DNA of 64,000 nucleotides from Herbidospora yilanensis (GTDB taxonomy: Bacteria > Actinomycetota > Actinomycetes > Streptosporangiales > Streptosporangiaceae). The notes beneath the pieces were generated by a model. It saw only the letters and a program-made list of their open reading frames with translations, had not been told where the DNA came from and made no database searches. The stretch spans positions 62,001-126,000 of the forward strand of contig NZ_BBXE01000034.1 of assembly GCF_001570565.1 (NCBI RefSeq), read 5' to 3'. The stretch's first letter is position 1, and each line of letters opens with the position of its first letter. Both the position numbers and the translations under genes were made by a program. This document shows, piece after piece, positions 35,338 to 45,215 of the stretch.

Positions 35338-36168
35338 GTGAAGCTCATCCACTCCGGAAAAGTTCGGGACGTCTATGAAGATCGCGGCGACATCGTCCTG
35401 GTCGCGTCCGACCGGGTTTCCGTCTACGACGCCATCCTGCCGACGCCGATCCCCGACAAGGGCAAGGTCCTGACGCAGTTGTCGTTGTGGTGGTTCGAGC
35501 AGCTCAAGGACATCGTGCCCAACCACGTCATCTCCGCCACCGACGTCCCGGCCGAGTTCGAAGGCAGGGCGGTCCGCTGCAAGGCGCTGAAGATGGTCCA
35601 GGTCGAGTGCATCGCGCGGGGCTACCTGGCCGGTCTGGGCCTCAAGGAGTACGAGCGCGACCAGGCCGTCTCCGGCATCGCGCTCCCCGAGGGCCTGGTC
35701 GAAGGCTCCCGGCTGCCGGAGCCCATCTTCACGCCCACGACGAAGGCCGAGCTCGGCGCCCACGACGAGTTCATCACCTTCGCCGACGTCGTGAACCAGG
35801 AAGGCGAGGACGTCGCCGAGAACCTCAAGAAGATCACTCTGGACGTCTACAAGAGGGGCGCGGAGATCGCCCGCGAGCGTGGCGTGGTCATCGCCGACAC
35901 CAAGCTGGAGTTCGGCTGGGACGCCGACGGCGTGCTGACCCTGGGCGACGAGGTGCTGACCTCCGACTCGTCCCGTTTCTGGCCGCTGGACGAATGGCAG
36001 CCGGGCCGGCCGCAGTTCGCGTTCGACAAGCAGTTCGTCCGCGACTGGGCGGCCGGGACGGGCTGGGACAAGAAGGCCCCGGCGCCGGAGGTGCCGCAGG
36101 AGGTCGTGGAGGTGACCCGGGCGCGCTACATCGAGGCGTACGAGCGGATCACCGGCCGTAGCTGGTAG
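35338..36168 (+). CDS. purC: Phosphoribosylaminoimidazole-succinocarboxamide synthase (SAICAR synthase)
   Basis: The 276-residue protein has the full family pattern: G-K-V-R-D-V-Y at the N-terminus, A-S-D-R-V-S-V-Y-D-A, V-E-C-I-A-R-G-Y-L-A-G and the nucleotide site I-A-D-T-K-L-E-F-G, then L-T-S-D-S-S-R-F-W. It joins aspartate to CAIR with ATP in purine synthesis. GTG 35338 is preceded by TAGGAA. Length is normal. No other pur gene lies beside it in the window. Confidence 0.96.
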   Translation: MKLIHSGKVRDVYEDRGDIVLVASDRVSVYDAILPTPIPDKGKVLTQLSLWWFEQLKDIVPNHVISATDVPAEFEGRAVRCKALKMVQVECIARGYLAGLGLKEYERDQAVSGIALPEGLVEGSRLPEPIFTPTTKAELGAHDEFITFADVVNQEGEDVAENLKKITLDVYKRGAEIARERGVVIADTKLEFGWDADGVLTLGDEVLTSDSSRFWPLDEWQPGRPQFAFDKQFVRDWAAGTGWDKKAPAPEVPQEVVEVTRARYIEAYERITGRSW

Positions 36169-36171
36169 GCC

Positions 36172-36711
36172 TCACTCGCTCTCGACCAGCTGAGCCGGTA
36201 CGGGCGCCCCAAGGAAGTCCAGGAGCGCGGCGACCTTGCGGTCGAGTTCGACGCCGACCTCGGTGATGGCGGGGTTGCCGAAGGCGGCGAACTGCCGGCT
36301 GGGCTGGTCGATGGCGAAGCGGGCGACCCCCGCTTCGTCCTCGAAGATGGTCGTGCGGAGCGGTGCGTACTCCATGACGGCCGGGTCGTGGTGGAACATG
36401 CGCTGCGCGATGGTGTGGTTGCCCATCAGATATTGCACGCTCCGCCACGAGTCGCCCGAGAGAGCCATGATCTCGGAGTTGTCCAGCGACCAGAAGATGA
36501 CGAAACCGTGTGGGGCGTTGCGGTCGGCGGCGCCCAGAACCGTCGCCCAGTCGGCCGATTCCTGGATGAGCCGGTCGAACACCACGCGGTCGAGCGCCGG
36601 GACGGCGTCCTCGTAGCGCCGCCGGAACTCGTCGAACGAGAGGCCGGTGTCGACGGTCAGCCGGTGGGCCTCGTACACGACGTCGAACACACGATCCTGC
36701 TGAACGGTCAT
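36172..36711 (-). CDS. DUF302-like protein
   Basis: The 179-residue soluble protein has a C-terminal half resembling DUF302 (G-N-H-T-I-A-Q-R-M-F-H-H-D-P-A-V-M-E-Y-A-P, then R-T-T-I-F-E-D and F-A-I-D-Q-P-S). The family has no known reaction. ATG 36711 has AAAGGGGG upstream, inside a palindrome. Its end faces purC, three bases from the purC stop. Confidence 0.65.
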   Translation of the reverse strand: MTVQQDRVFDVVYEAHRLTVDTGLSFDEFRRRYEDAVPALDRVVFDRLIQESADWATVLGAADRNAPHGFVIFWSLDNSEIMALSGDSWRSVQYLMGNHTIAQRMFHHDPAVMEYAPLRTTIFEDEAGVARFAIDQPSRQFAAFGNPAITEVGVELDRKVAALLDFLGAPVPAQLVESE

Positions 36712-36716
36712 GGCTA

Positions 36717-36732
36717 CCCCCTTTCAAGGGGG
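36717..36732. promoter_or_regulatory. Palindrome covering the ribosome site of the DUF302-like gene
   Basis: A 7-bp inverted repeat, CCCCCTT and AAGGGGG, separated by two bases, includes the AAAGGGGG ribosome site five bases before the ATG. Folding in the mRNA would hide the site; alternatively it is a protein-binding site. Confidence 0.4.
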
Positions 36733-36845
36733 AACGCCGGGTTCCGGGCGGGCAGTCCCGAACCGGTCAGGATCGGAGAAGCGCGATCATCGTGGGCGCC
36801 GATAGCGTGAGCTGCGTAAACATCCCCTGCATCAAGGAACTGACC

Positions 36846-37184
36846 ATGACCACGCTGGGCATCAAGACCGTTCTGCACCCCGTCACCGACCTCGCCGCCG
36901 CCAAGGCCGTCTACACCGCCCTCCTCGGCGCCGAGCCGACGAACGACTCGCCCTACTACGTCGGTTACGAGAGCGAGGGCCAGCAGATCGGCCTCGTCCC
37001 CAACAGCGACATGACCTCGCCGCTCGCCCACTGGCACGTGTCGGACATCGAGGCCAAGATCGCCGAAGTCACCGCCGCCGGGGCCACGCTCCGCACCGCC
37101 CCCAAGGACGTCGGCGGCGGCCGGCTCGTCGCCACCGTCGTCGACCCCGACGGCAACGTCCTCGGGCTGATCCAGGACCGATGA
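36846..37184 (+). CDS. VOC (glyoxalase/bleomycin-resistance) family protein
   Basis: The 112-residue protein has the beta-alpha-beta-beta-beta repeats of the vicinal-oxygen-chelate fold: V-T-D-L-A-A-A-K-A-V-Y-T-A-L-L-G-A-E-P near the start and V-V-D-P-D-G-N-V-L-G-L-I at the end. Metal ligands are plausible (H in T-V-L-H-P and the late E/Q positions) but the enzyme activity is unknown. AAGGAA is seven bases before ATG 36846. Confidence 0.85.
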   Translation: MTTLGIKTVLHPVTDLAAAKAVYTALLGAEPTNDSPYYVGYESEGQQIGLVPNSDMTSPLAHWHVSDIEAKIAEVTAAGATLRTAPKDVGGGRLVATVVDPDGNVLGLIQDR

Positions 37185-37239
37185 GAAAACGTCGGTCGCG
37201 GCACGTACCCTCGAAGCGGTCGAGAGCCAGGGAGACATC

Positions 37240-39597
<2,358 letters not shown>

Positions 39598-39690
39598 ACC
39601 GGGCGCGATCAAGAATGGCCGCCAGGTGTGCACAAATGGCGTTCTGCTCGTGTCGCCAACCAATTTCTCGAGTCCGACGTCATTGTCTAT

Positions 39691-40911
39691 ATGACGCTGT
39701 GGAGAAAAGGCTCGGCCGCGGGTGTCGCCCTCGCGGCCGCGATCGCCCTGACGGCCGCCCCCGCCGACGCCGCCCCCAAGAAGCGCCCCGCCCTGCCGGG
39801 TGACGTCAACGGCGACGGCCGGGCCGACGTCATCGCGGGCGCCCACCTGCTCAAGGCCGGTGGGAAGGCCGACGCCGGCGCCGTCGTCGTCTGGTTCGGC
39901 GGCGCCAAGGTGGCGGCCAAGGCCCGGATCGCCACCTCGTCCAAGCCGGTCGCCAAGGAGAATCTCGGCCGGGTGCTGGCGACCGCCGATTTCGACCGTG
40001 ACGGCTATTCCGACGTCATCGCGTCGGCCCGGAAGAAAGTCGTGGTCTTCCGCGGATCGTCCACGGGGCTGAAATTCGCCAAGTCGTTCGCCTGGCCGAT
40101 CACCAACGCACCGATGAAGGCCGCCGATTTCGACGGCGACGGTTACGGTGACGCGGTCGTCCGGGGAAATGGGGAAATCGTTGTCTTCAAGGGCGGCAGC
40201 AAGGGGTTGACGAAATCCGGCACGCTGAAGAACGGCGCGGCCGGATTCGGCGCCGTGCTCGCGGTCGGCGACGTCACCGGCGACAAACGGCCCGATCTCG
40301 TGGCCGCGAACTTCCGGCCCGCCTATCCCGAGCCGGCCGGGCCGCAGCGGGTCACGGTCATCCCCGGGTCGGCGAGCGGCCTGTCGACGGCGCGTGCCTG
40401 GTCGTTCGAGCCGGCCCGGCGCGACGTCTTCGACCTCGCCGCGGGCGACCTGAGCGGCGACGGCAGGGCCGACATCGTGCTGGCGACCGGCGAGCAGGTG
40501 CTCGTCCACCGGAGCCTGGGCACCGGCGTGAGCACGCCGCAGACCCTGTCCTTCTCCAACTTCCCGGGCAACCTCGCCGTCGGCGACCTGCTCGGAGACG
40601 GCCGCGCCGAGCTGGCCGTCCACGTCGCGGCGGACGACCACGACTGGGTCGAGATCTACAAGGGAACCGCCGGGGGAGTGACGGCCGAGCCGACCCGGAC
40701 CCTCCAGAAGGAGAACTACGAGACCGGGTTCGGCGCGTCGTTGCACATCTCCGACGTCGTGGGTGACAAGAAGCCCGATTTGGTCGCCGGGGCCCCGGGC
40801 GTCTACGCGGTCGGGCGGGTCCACGTGCTCCCGAAGGGGAACTACACCGGCCTCCAGCGGCGTGAACTGAGCACGACCGGCGCCCACGGCCTGGGCTTCT
40901 CCCTCCCGTAA
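39691..40911 (+). CDS. Secreted FG-GAP/VCBS beta-propeller protein
   Basis: About 406 residues with a signal peptide (A-A-G-V-A-L-A-A-A-I-A-L, cleavage near A-D-A-A). Seven integrin-like repeats follow, each with a calcium-type loop: G-D-V-N-G-D-G-R-A-D, A-D-F-D-R-D-G-Y-S-D, A-D-F-D-G-D-G-Y-G-D, G-D-V-T-G-D-K-R-P-D, G-D-L-S-G-D-G-R-A-D, G-D-L-L-G-D-G-R-A-E and S-D-V-V-G-D-K-K-P-D. Seven blades make a complete propeller. No ribosome site is visible before ATG 39691; a 21-codon upstream extension is less likely. Probably an extracellular binding protein. Confidence 0.82.
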   Translation: MTLWRKGSAAGVALAAAIALTAAPADAAPKKRPALPGDVNGDGRADVIAGAHLLKAGGKADAGAVVVWFGGAKVAAKARIATSSKPVAKENLGRVLATADFDRDGYSDVIASARKKVVVFRGSSTGLKFAKSFAWPITNAPMKAADFDGDGYGDAVVRGNGEIVVFKGGSKGLTKSGTLKNGAAGFGAVLAVGDVTGDKRPDLVAANFRPAYPEPAGPQRVTVIPGSASGLSTARAWSFEPARRDVFDLAAGDLSGDGRADIVLATGEQVLVHRSLGTGVSTPQTLSFSNFPGNLAVGDLLGDGRAELAVHVAADDHDWVEIYKGTAGGVTAEPTRTLQKENYETGFGASLHISDVVGDKKPDLVAGAPGVYAVGRVHVLPKGNYTGLQRRELSTTGAHGLGFSLP

Positions 40912-41023
40912 CCGGTCGTGCTCCAGGAGGGCGATGCGGCCACGACGCGACATGCCGGGCAGATGAGGACATGGGCTCCCACGAGCCATGGGCCTTTCTA
41001 GGGTCCGGGTATGCACGACGGAC

Positions 41024-41611
41024 TCATCCGGTGGTCGACAAGGTGACGTTCGGGCTGGTCGTCTGGGCCGGCGTGGTCGTCGAGGCGGCCCCGTGCGCAC
41101 GTCGCCGGGCCCGCGGTCGCACGGCCGACGAACTGCCGAGTGGACGGCGCGATGCCGACGAGGACACCGTGCTCGACGGGCTGGAGCTCCGCCCGGGCCA
41201 GGTCAGTTCGCCCCACGTGCTGGTCAGGAGCCGCTCTACGAGGACATCCCCCGGCCGCGCCGCATCCGGCTGCACGGCAAGGTCGTCGACACGCTGGAGG
41301 CGACACGCCCGGGAAGATCTGGCGTTCCTCCTCTTCGATGTGCTCGTCGAGGAGCTCCGAGAGGCGCTTCAGGGCCAGGTGGAGGGGTCCGGCGTCGCCC
41401 CCCGGCGGCGAAGGCGTTCGCGGCGGCCCGGCCTCGTTCGGCAGCGGGTCGAGCAGCGAGTGGTCCTCGGTCAGGTCGGCGGCCACACGATCTCGTTCTC
41501 GCGCGTGTGGTGCCACGGCTTACGAAGCGGGCGAGGGCCCTGGTCCCGGGTGGGCGTGGTGGCCGTCAGGTGTCCGGTGAGGGCGACCAGGCGGTGCGGG
41601 TCGCCGCGCAT
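41024..41611 (-). pseudogene. Degraded hemerythrin-like (HHE) protein gene
   Basis: Fragments of one hemerythrin-type protein are readable in successive minus-strand frames. The first begins at ATG 41611 (M-R-G-D-P-H-R-L-V, then P-W-H-H-T-R-E-N-E-I-V-W-P). Then, in another frame, comes L-T-E-D-H-S-L-L-D-P-L followed by L-H-L-A-L-K-R-L-S-E-L-L-D-E-H-I-E-E-E-E-R-Q-I-F-P. The H-H-x-x-E-x-E and D-E-H-x-x-x-E-E patterns are the iron-binding helices. At least one frameshift and a probable deletion separate them, so no intact protein is made. What lies below about 41300 is not recognisable. Confidence 0.45.
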
Positions 41612-41715
41612 GGCCCCGGGATGATCCGGATGCCGGTGCCTGGCGGAGACCTGGGGTCTACTTGGTGTGACCTATGGGGCGAAACTGACGGTGGGGGACG
41701 CTAGTTTGTCGGGCT

Positions 41716-41895
41716 ATGAGGAGTCGATGGGTGGGGCCCGACGGCTACGCGATCGTGCCCGGGCTGTTCGGTGACCGTCAAGTGCTCCGCGTCGAACGGC
41801 ATGGCCGCCACCTCGCCTACTGCTTCTCCGTCGACGAGGTCGCCCGCTTCGTCGACCTGGCCGACCTCTGCGAAGTCGTCTCCCTGCGGCCATAA
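41716..41895 (+). CDS. Small conserved-looking actinobacterial protein
   Basis: The 59-codon frame reads M-R-S-R-W-V-G-P-D-G-Y-A-I-V-P-G and ends V-D-L-A-D-L-C-E-V-V-S-L-R-P. I recall similar short proteins, with a Q-V-L-R-V-x-R-H-G core and V-A-x-x-V-D-L-A-D-L end, in many actinobacterial genomes, with no known function. Codon usage is typical (third positions mostly G/C). There is no clear ribosome site. Confidence 0.55.
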   Translation: MRSRWVGPDGYAIVPGLFGDRQVLRVERHGRHLAYCFSVDEVARFVDLADLCEVVSLRP

Positions 41896-41948
41896 CAAAC
41901 ACCCCAAGGTAACGGTGATTTCCCTGCCTGGCCGTTTACCGTCGAGAC

Positions 41949-42386
41949 ATGCGCCTGGTCACTGTGCTCGCCTTCTGCGTCGCGCTCGTCGCCTGCGGCT
42001 CCGCGCCCGACGGGATCCCGAGCCCGACGCCCCCTCCCGCGTCCACGTCGTCGGCACAGGACGTCTACGTGCTGAACTTCTTCGGCGACGAACAGGGCTC
42101 ACCCGCCCAGAGGCCGGCCGACCTGGTGATCTCCGAGTTCTCCACCATGAACAAGCTCATGTGGGACAAGTGGGGCCCCGACACCGCGGTGGGCCGCGGC
42201 AAGCTGACCGGAAGCTGGTGCCTGCCCGACTGCCTCGAACGGCCCTACGAAGCCCAGATCACCCTCGCGACGCCCGTCGGCAAGGCCGGCCGCACCTACT
42301 TCACCAGCTACTCCATCGAGCCCGACGACATGCAGTCGGCCCAGGAACAGGGCGCCGACCTGGCCGGGACACTCCAGACGCCGTAG
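41949..42386 (+). CDS. Predicted lipoprotein of unknown function
   Basis: The 145-residue protein has a short signal peptide with lipobox L-V-A-C (cysteine at residue 16), then a proline/serine-rich stretch and a compact domain with two cysteines (W-C-L-P-D-C). It would be anchored on the outer face of the membrane. I recognise no family. It stands alone, upstream of two tRNA genes. Confidence 0.75.
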   Translation: MRLVTVLAFCVALVACGSAPDGIPSPTPPPASTSSAQDVYVLNFFGDEQGSPAQRPADLVISEFSTMNKLMWDKWGPDTAVGRGKLTGSWCLPDCLERPYEAQITLATPVGKAGRTYFTSYSIEPDDMQSAQEQGADLAGTLQTP

Positions 42387-42467
42387 CCCTCCGATTGGAT
42401 TTCGCATCCACTGCGGGGGACGTGTATGGTTTACCTGTCCGGGAACGCGAGAGCGAACACCGGGCCC

Positions 42468-42540
42468 GCCCCTATAGCTCAGTCGGCAGAGCGTCTCCAT
42501 GGTAAGGAGAAGGTCAACGGTTCGATTCCGTTTGGGGGCT
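42468..42540 (+). tRNA. tRNA-Thr (anticodon GGT)
   Basis: A 73-base cloverleaf. Acceptor GCCCCTA pairs with TGGGGGC (one G-T pair), discriminator T. The anticodon stem TCTCC/GGAGA closes the loop ATGGTAA with GGT at 42501-42503. CCA is not encoded. Confidence 0.95.
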
Positions 42541-42619
42541 CTGAGTCAACAGGTCCTATCCGATGAATTCGGGTGGGGCTTTTGGCTTGGCGGGTGAAAA
42601 CCAATCCCCGCGAAAGTGA

Positions 42620-42647
42620 TTTGAGGATTCACCCGTGAATTCTCAAA
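42620..42647 (+). terminator. Hairpin between tRNA-Thr and tRNA-Met
   Basis: Nested inverted repeat TTTGAG/CTCAAA and ATTCAC/GTGAAT with one internal mismatch and a CC centre. It lies 80 bases after tRNA-Thr and probably ends that transcript. Confidence 0.5.
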
Positions 42648-42732
42648 CCCGTTCCCCGGCGAAATACCGCGTGTGTGGCACTCGCATGGGTCGGGTATCC
42701 TTGCGTGGCCGGTCAGTTTTGGTCGGCCTCCA

Positions 42733-42806
42733 GGCGGAGTAGCTCAGTCAGGCAGAGCAAACGGCTCATAATCGTTGTGTCGCCGGTTCAAGTCCGGCCT
42801 CCGCTA
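42733..42806 (+). tRNA. tRNA-Met (anticodon CAT)
   Basis: A 74-base cloverleaf with acceptor GGCGGAG/CTCCGCT, D arm AGCTCAGTCAGGC-type, anticodon CAT at 42767-42769 and a regular T arm. The acceptor is fully paired at position 1 (G-T) and the anticodon stem lacks three G-C pairs, so this is the elongator rather than the initiator form. A CAT anticodon could also belong to a tRNA-Ile2, which sequence alone does not exclude. Confidence 0.9.
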
Positions 42807-42881
42807 CTACCCTTCCGGGCACCCTTCACAGGGACCGGTTCGGGTTGTCCAGTAGTCCCAGACGTAGAAAGGCACTCCCAC

Positions 42882-43046
42882 GTGGCTGCCACCGACGTTA
42901 GGCCGAAGATCACGCTGGCCTGCCAGGAGTGCAAGCACCGCAACTACATCACGCGGAAGAACCGGCGCAACGACCCGGATCGGCTTGAGCTGAAGAAGTA
43001 CTGCCCCAACTGCAAGACTCACCAGGCTCACCGCGAGACCCGCTAG
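42882..43046 (+). CDS. rpmG: Ribosomal protein bL33 (zinc-binding form)
   Basis: The 54-residue protein begins at GTG 42882 ([12 protein letters not shown]) and has both zinc pairs, C-Q-E-C and C-P-N-C, so it is the zinc-containing (C+) form of bL33. The order tRNA-Thr, tRNA-Met, rpmG, two MaoC genes, murB is a conserved actinobacterial arrangement as I recall it. Confidence 0.95.
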   Translation: MAATDVRPKITLACQECKHRNYITRKNRRNDPDRLELKKYCPNCKTHQAHRETR

Positions 43047-43101
43047 TTCACGATGCCCGGCGGCCCCCCAGCCGCAGGCACGGTGCATGTCCTCACGCGA
43101 A

Positions 43102-43131
43102 AACCGGCGACGCCAATTAGGGCCGCCGGTT
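43102..43131 (+). terminator. Possible terminator after rpmG
   Basis: An 8-bp inverted repeat AACCGGCG/CGCCGGTT with a 14-base spacer, 56 bases after the rpmG stop. It has no T run. Confidence 0.4.
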
Positions 43132-43233
43132 AGTCGCGTTTCCATCGGCGACACCTCCTCGGTTATCAGAGCGTTCGGCCGTACGGTAGAACTGGTCGTC
43201 CAGCAGCACTGATCAACCACGAGGAGCGCCCCG

Positions 43234-43683
43234 ATGGCGTTGAATCGCGACTTCATTGGGCGGGCGTACTCGTCGCCCACGCCCTACGAGGTCAGCCGCC
43301 TGAAGATCAAGGAGTTCGCCGCCGCGATCGGCGACGCGAACCCGATCTACCGCGACGCCGAGGCCGCCAAGGCCGCCGGGCATCCCGACGTGGTCGCCCC
43401 GCCCACCTTCCCGATCGTCTTCGCGCTGGCGGGCGCGGGCGAGGGCCTCAACGACCCCGAGTTCGGGCTCGACTGGTCGATGGTCGTCCACGGCGAGCAG
43501 CGGTTCACCTACGACCGGCCGATCTACGCCGGCGACCAGCTGTTGTGCACCTCGACGATCTCCGAGATCCGCTCGGTGGGCCGCAACGAGTTCGTGACCG
43601 TGCGCGGCGACGTCACCACGGTCGACGGCGAACCCGTCTGCACCAGCTTCAACGTCATCGTCGAGCGCGGAGGGGCGAAGTAA
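43234..43683 (+). CDS. MaoC-like dehydratase, HadA/HadC type
   Basis: The 149-residue hot-dog protein has the N-terminal dehydratase form: F-A-A-A-I-G-D-A-N-P-I-Y-R-D, A-P-P-T-F-P-I-V-F and the hot-dog helix. It lacks the catalytic H of hydratase motif 2, as non-catalytic HadA/HadC partners do. It is paired with the next gene, so the two probably form a (3R)-hydroxyacyl-ACP dehydratase heterodimer. GAGGAG lies ten bases before ATG. In mycobacteria this pair serves mycolate elongation; outside them the acyl substrate is unclear. Confidence 0.88.
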   Translation: MALNRDFIGRAYSSPTPYEVSRLKIKEFAAAIGDANPIYRDAEAAKAAGHPDVVAPPTFPIVFALAGAGEGLNDPEFGLDWSMVVHGEQRFTYDRPIYAGDQLLCTSTISEIRSVGRNEFVTVRGDVTTVDGEPVCTSFNVIVERGGAK

Positions 43684-43685
43684 CC

Positions 43686-44114
43686 ATGGGCGCCACCATC
43701 AAGTGGGACGAGGTCGAGCAGGGCCAGGAGCTGCCCGCCGCCGAATACCAGGTCCAGCGCGTCAACCTGGTCATGTACGCCGGCGCCTCCGGCGACTTCA
43801 ACCCCATCCACTGGAACGAGCGGTTCGCCAAGTCCGTGGGGCTGCCCGACGTGATCGCCCACGGCATGTACACGATGGCCCAGGGCGGCCGCTACGTCAC
43901 CGACTGGGCCGGCGACCCGGCCGCGGTCGTCGACTACGGCGTGCGGTTCTCGTCGATGGTGGTCGTGCCCGACGACGACAACGGCGCCACGATCAGCGTC
44001 TCCGGCATCATCGAGGAGAAGCTGCCCGACAAGCGGGTGATCGTCGTGCTGACCGCCAGGTCGGGCGACGCGCGGGTGCTCTCCAAGGCCAGGGCCGTAG
44101 TTCAGCTCGCTTGA
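43686..44114 (+). CDS. MaoC-like dehydratase, HadB type (catalytic)
   Basis: The 142-residue hot-dog protein carries the hydratase-2 catalytic motif G-D-F-N-P-I-H-W-N (aspartate and histidine), followed by A-H-G-M-Y-T-M. It starts two bases after the stop of its partner, inside the same operon. Together they would dehydrate 3-hydroxyacyl thioesters. The start is well supported by position and family length. Confidence 0.9.
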   Translation: MGATIKWDEVEQGQELPAAEYQVQRVNLVMYAGASGDFNPIHWNERFAKSVGLPDVIAHGMYTMAQGGRYVTDWAGDPAAVVDYGVRFSSMVVVPDDDNGATISVSGIIEEKLPDKRVIVVLTARSGDARVLSKARAVVQLA

Positions 44115-44134
44115 GCGTGGGTAGCGCTCCTCAT

Positions 44135-45205
44135 GTGAGCAAACCACCGCCGAACGTCATCGAAATCGCCGAACGCCGCGCCGCCGCCCGAGCCGACAAC
44201 GACTTCGAGGCGGCCGACCGGCTGCGCCACGACCTCGCCGACGCCGGCTGGGACGTCTACGACACGCCCGCCGGCGGCTTCGAGCTGACCGAACGCCCCC
44301 ACTTCGAGATCTGGCCGAGCGTCCGGTCGATCCCGGTTTCGTCGATCATCGAGGGCCGCCCGCCCGGCGAGCGCGACGTGAAGTCGACCGTGCCCTATCC
44401 GGGCTCGATCACCGAGACCGCCCTCAACGACGCGGGCACCCCGTCGATGGCCGCCTCGCAGGCCCTCTGGGACGGCGCGCTGGCCACCTCCCGGGTCGAC
44501 CGGCAGATCGACATCCCGAAGCTGACCGCGTCGGTGGCGCTGCTGGTCGACGGGTGGCCCGACGACGTGCGGGCCTGTGTCGCGGCGGTGCTCGCGCACA
44601 GCCACGCCGGGATCATCGCGCTCGACCTCGGCAACGTCGACGGCGCGGGAGACGTCCTGCACGAACTGGCCGAGGCCCACCCCGACCGGATCCGGGTCTG
44701 GCACGTCGCCGAGAAGCCCCACTGGCGCGGGGGCACCGCCGAGTGGGGCCCGGCGCGGACCAAGCTGCTCCAGCTCGACACCGCCGACGTCCACGTGGTC
44801 ATGGAGACCTCGACGATCCTCGAAGACGACGCGATCAGGCCGCTGCTGCGGGCGCTGGAGGTGCCCGACGTGGTCGGGGCCGGGTGGAAGGGCGTCGAAC
44901 CCGAGCCGGGCGGCACCGCGTGGCACGACGCGGGGGCCGGCGAGGTCACGGCGCTGCTCGGCTACCTGTTCGCGGTGAACCGGGCCAAGGCCCTGCGCGT
45001 CGGCGGATTCCCGGAGAAGGCCCGCTTCTACCGCAACGCCGACCTGGAGTTCTCCCTCATGCTGCCGGGACGTCTGGTCGTGCCGGAGAAGGACCTGCCG
45101 GTGCGGCAGGCCCGCCATCGGGGCTATTTCGACACCGAGGCCGGATATCGCGACGAGGAGTCGAAGCGGACCTACGACAGAGTGCTCGATCTGCTCCGCC
45201 GTTAG
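44135..45205 (+). CDS. Glycosyltransferase-like protein with N-terminal cysteinyl-tRNA-synthetase-tail domain
   Basis: About 356 residues from GTG 44135. Residues 5-50 (I-A-E-R-R-A-A-A-R-A-D-N-D-F-E-A-A-D-R-L-R, then D-T-P-A-G-G-F) match the C-terminal helical tail of CysS, where A-x-R-x-x-A-x-x-x-x-D-F-x-x-A-D-x-(I/L)-R recurs. From about residue 125 a GT2-like domain follows (A-S-V-A-L-L-V-D-G-W-P-D-D-V-R-A-C-V-A-A-V-L-A-H, with a D-V-H-V-V-M-E-T-S segment where a D-x-D would be expected). The activity is unproven, since a clear D-x-D metal motif is missing. It lies between the MaoC pair and murB, in step with them. Confidence 0.72.
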   Translation: MSKPPPNVIEIAERRAAARADNDFEAADRLRHDLADAGWDVYDTPAGGFELTERPHFEIWPSVRSIPVSSIIEGRPPGERDVKSTVPYPGSITETALNDAGTPSMAASQALWDGALATSRVDRQIDIPKLTASVALLVDGWPDDVRACVAAVLAHSHAGIIALDLGNVDGAGDVLHELAEAHPDRIRVWHVAEKPHWRGGTAEWGPARTKLLQLDTADVHVVMETSTILEDDAIRPLLRALEVPDVVGAGWKGVEPEPGGTAWHDAGAGEVTALLGYLFAVNRAKALRVGGFPEKARFYRNADLEFSLMLPGRLVVPEKDLPVRQARHRGYFDTEAGYRDEESKRTYDRVLDLLRR

Positions 45206-45215
45206 GCTGGCGCCC

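Noticed and set aside
40988-41704. Plus-strand ORFs of 217-238 codons
   Set aside because: Highly basic, antisense-type composition; the opposite strand carries readable hemerythrin fragments.
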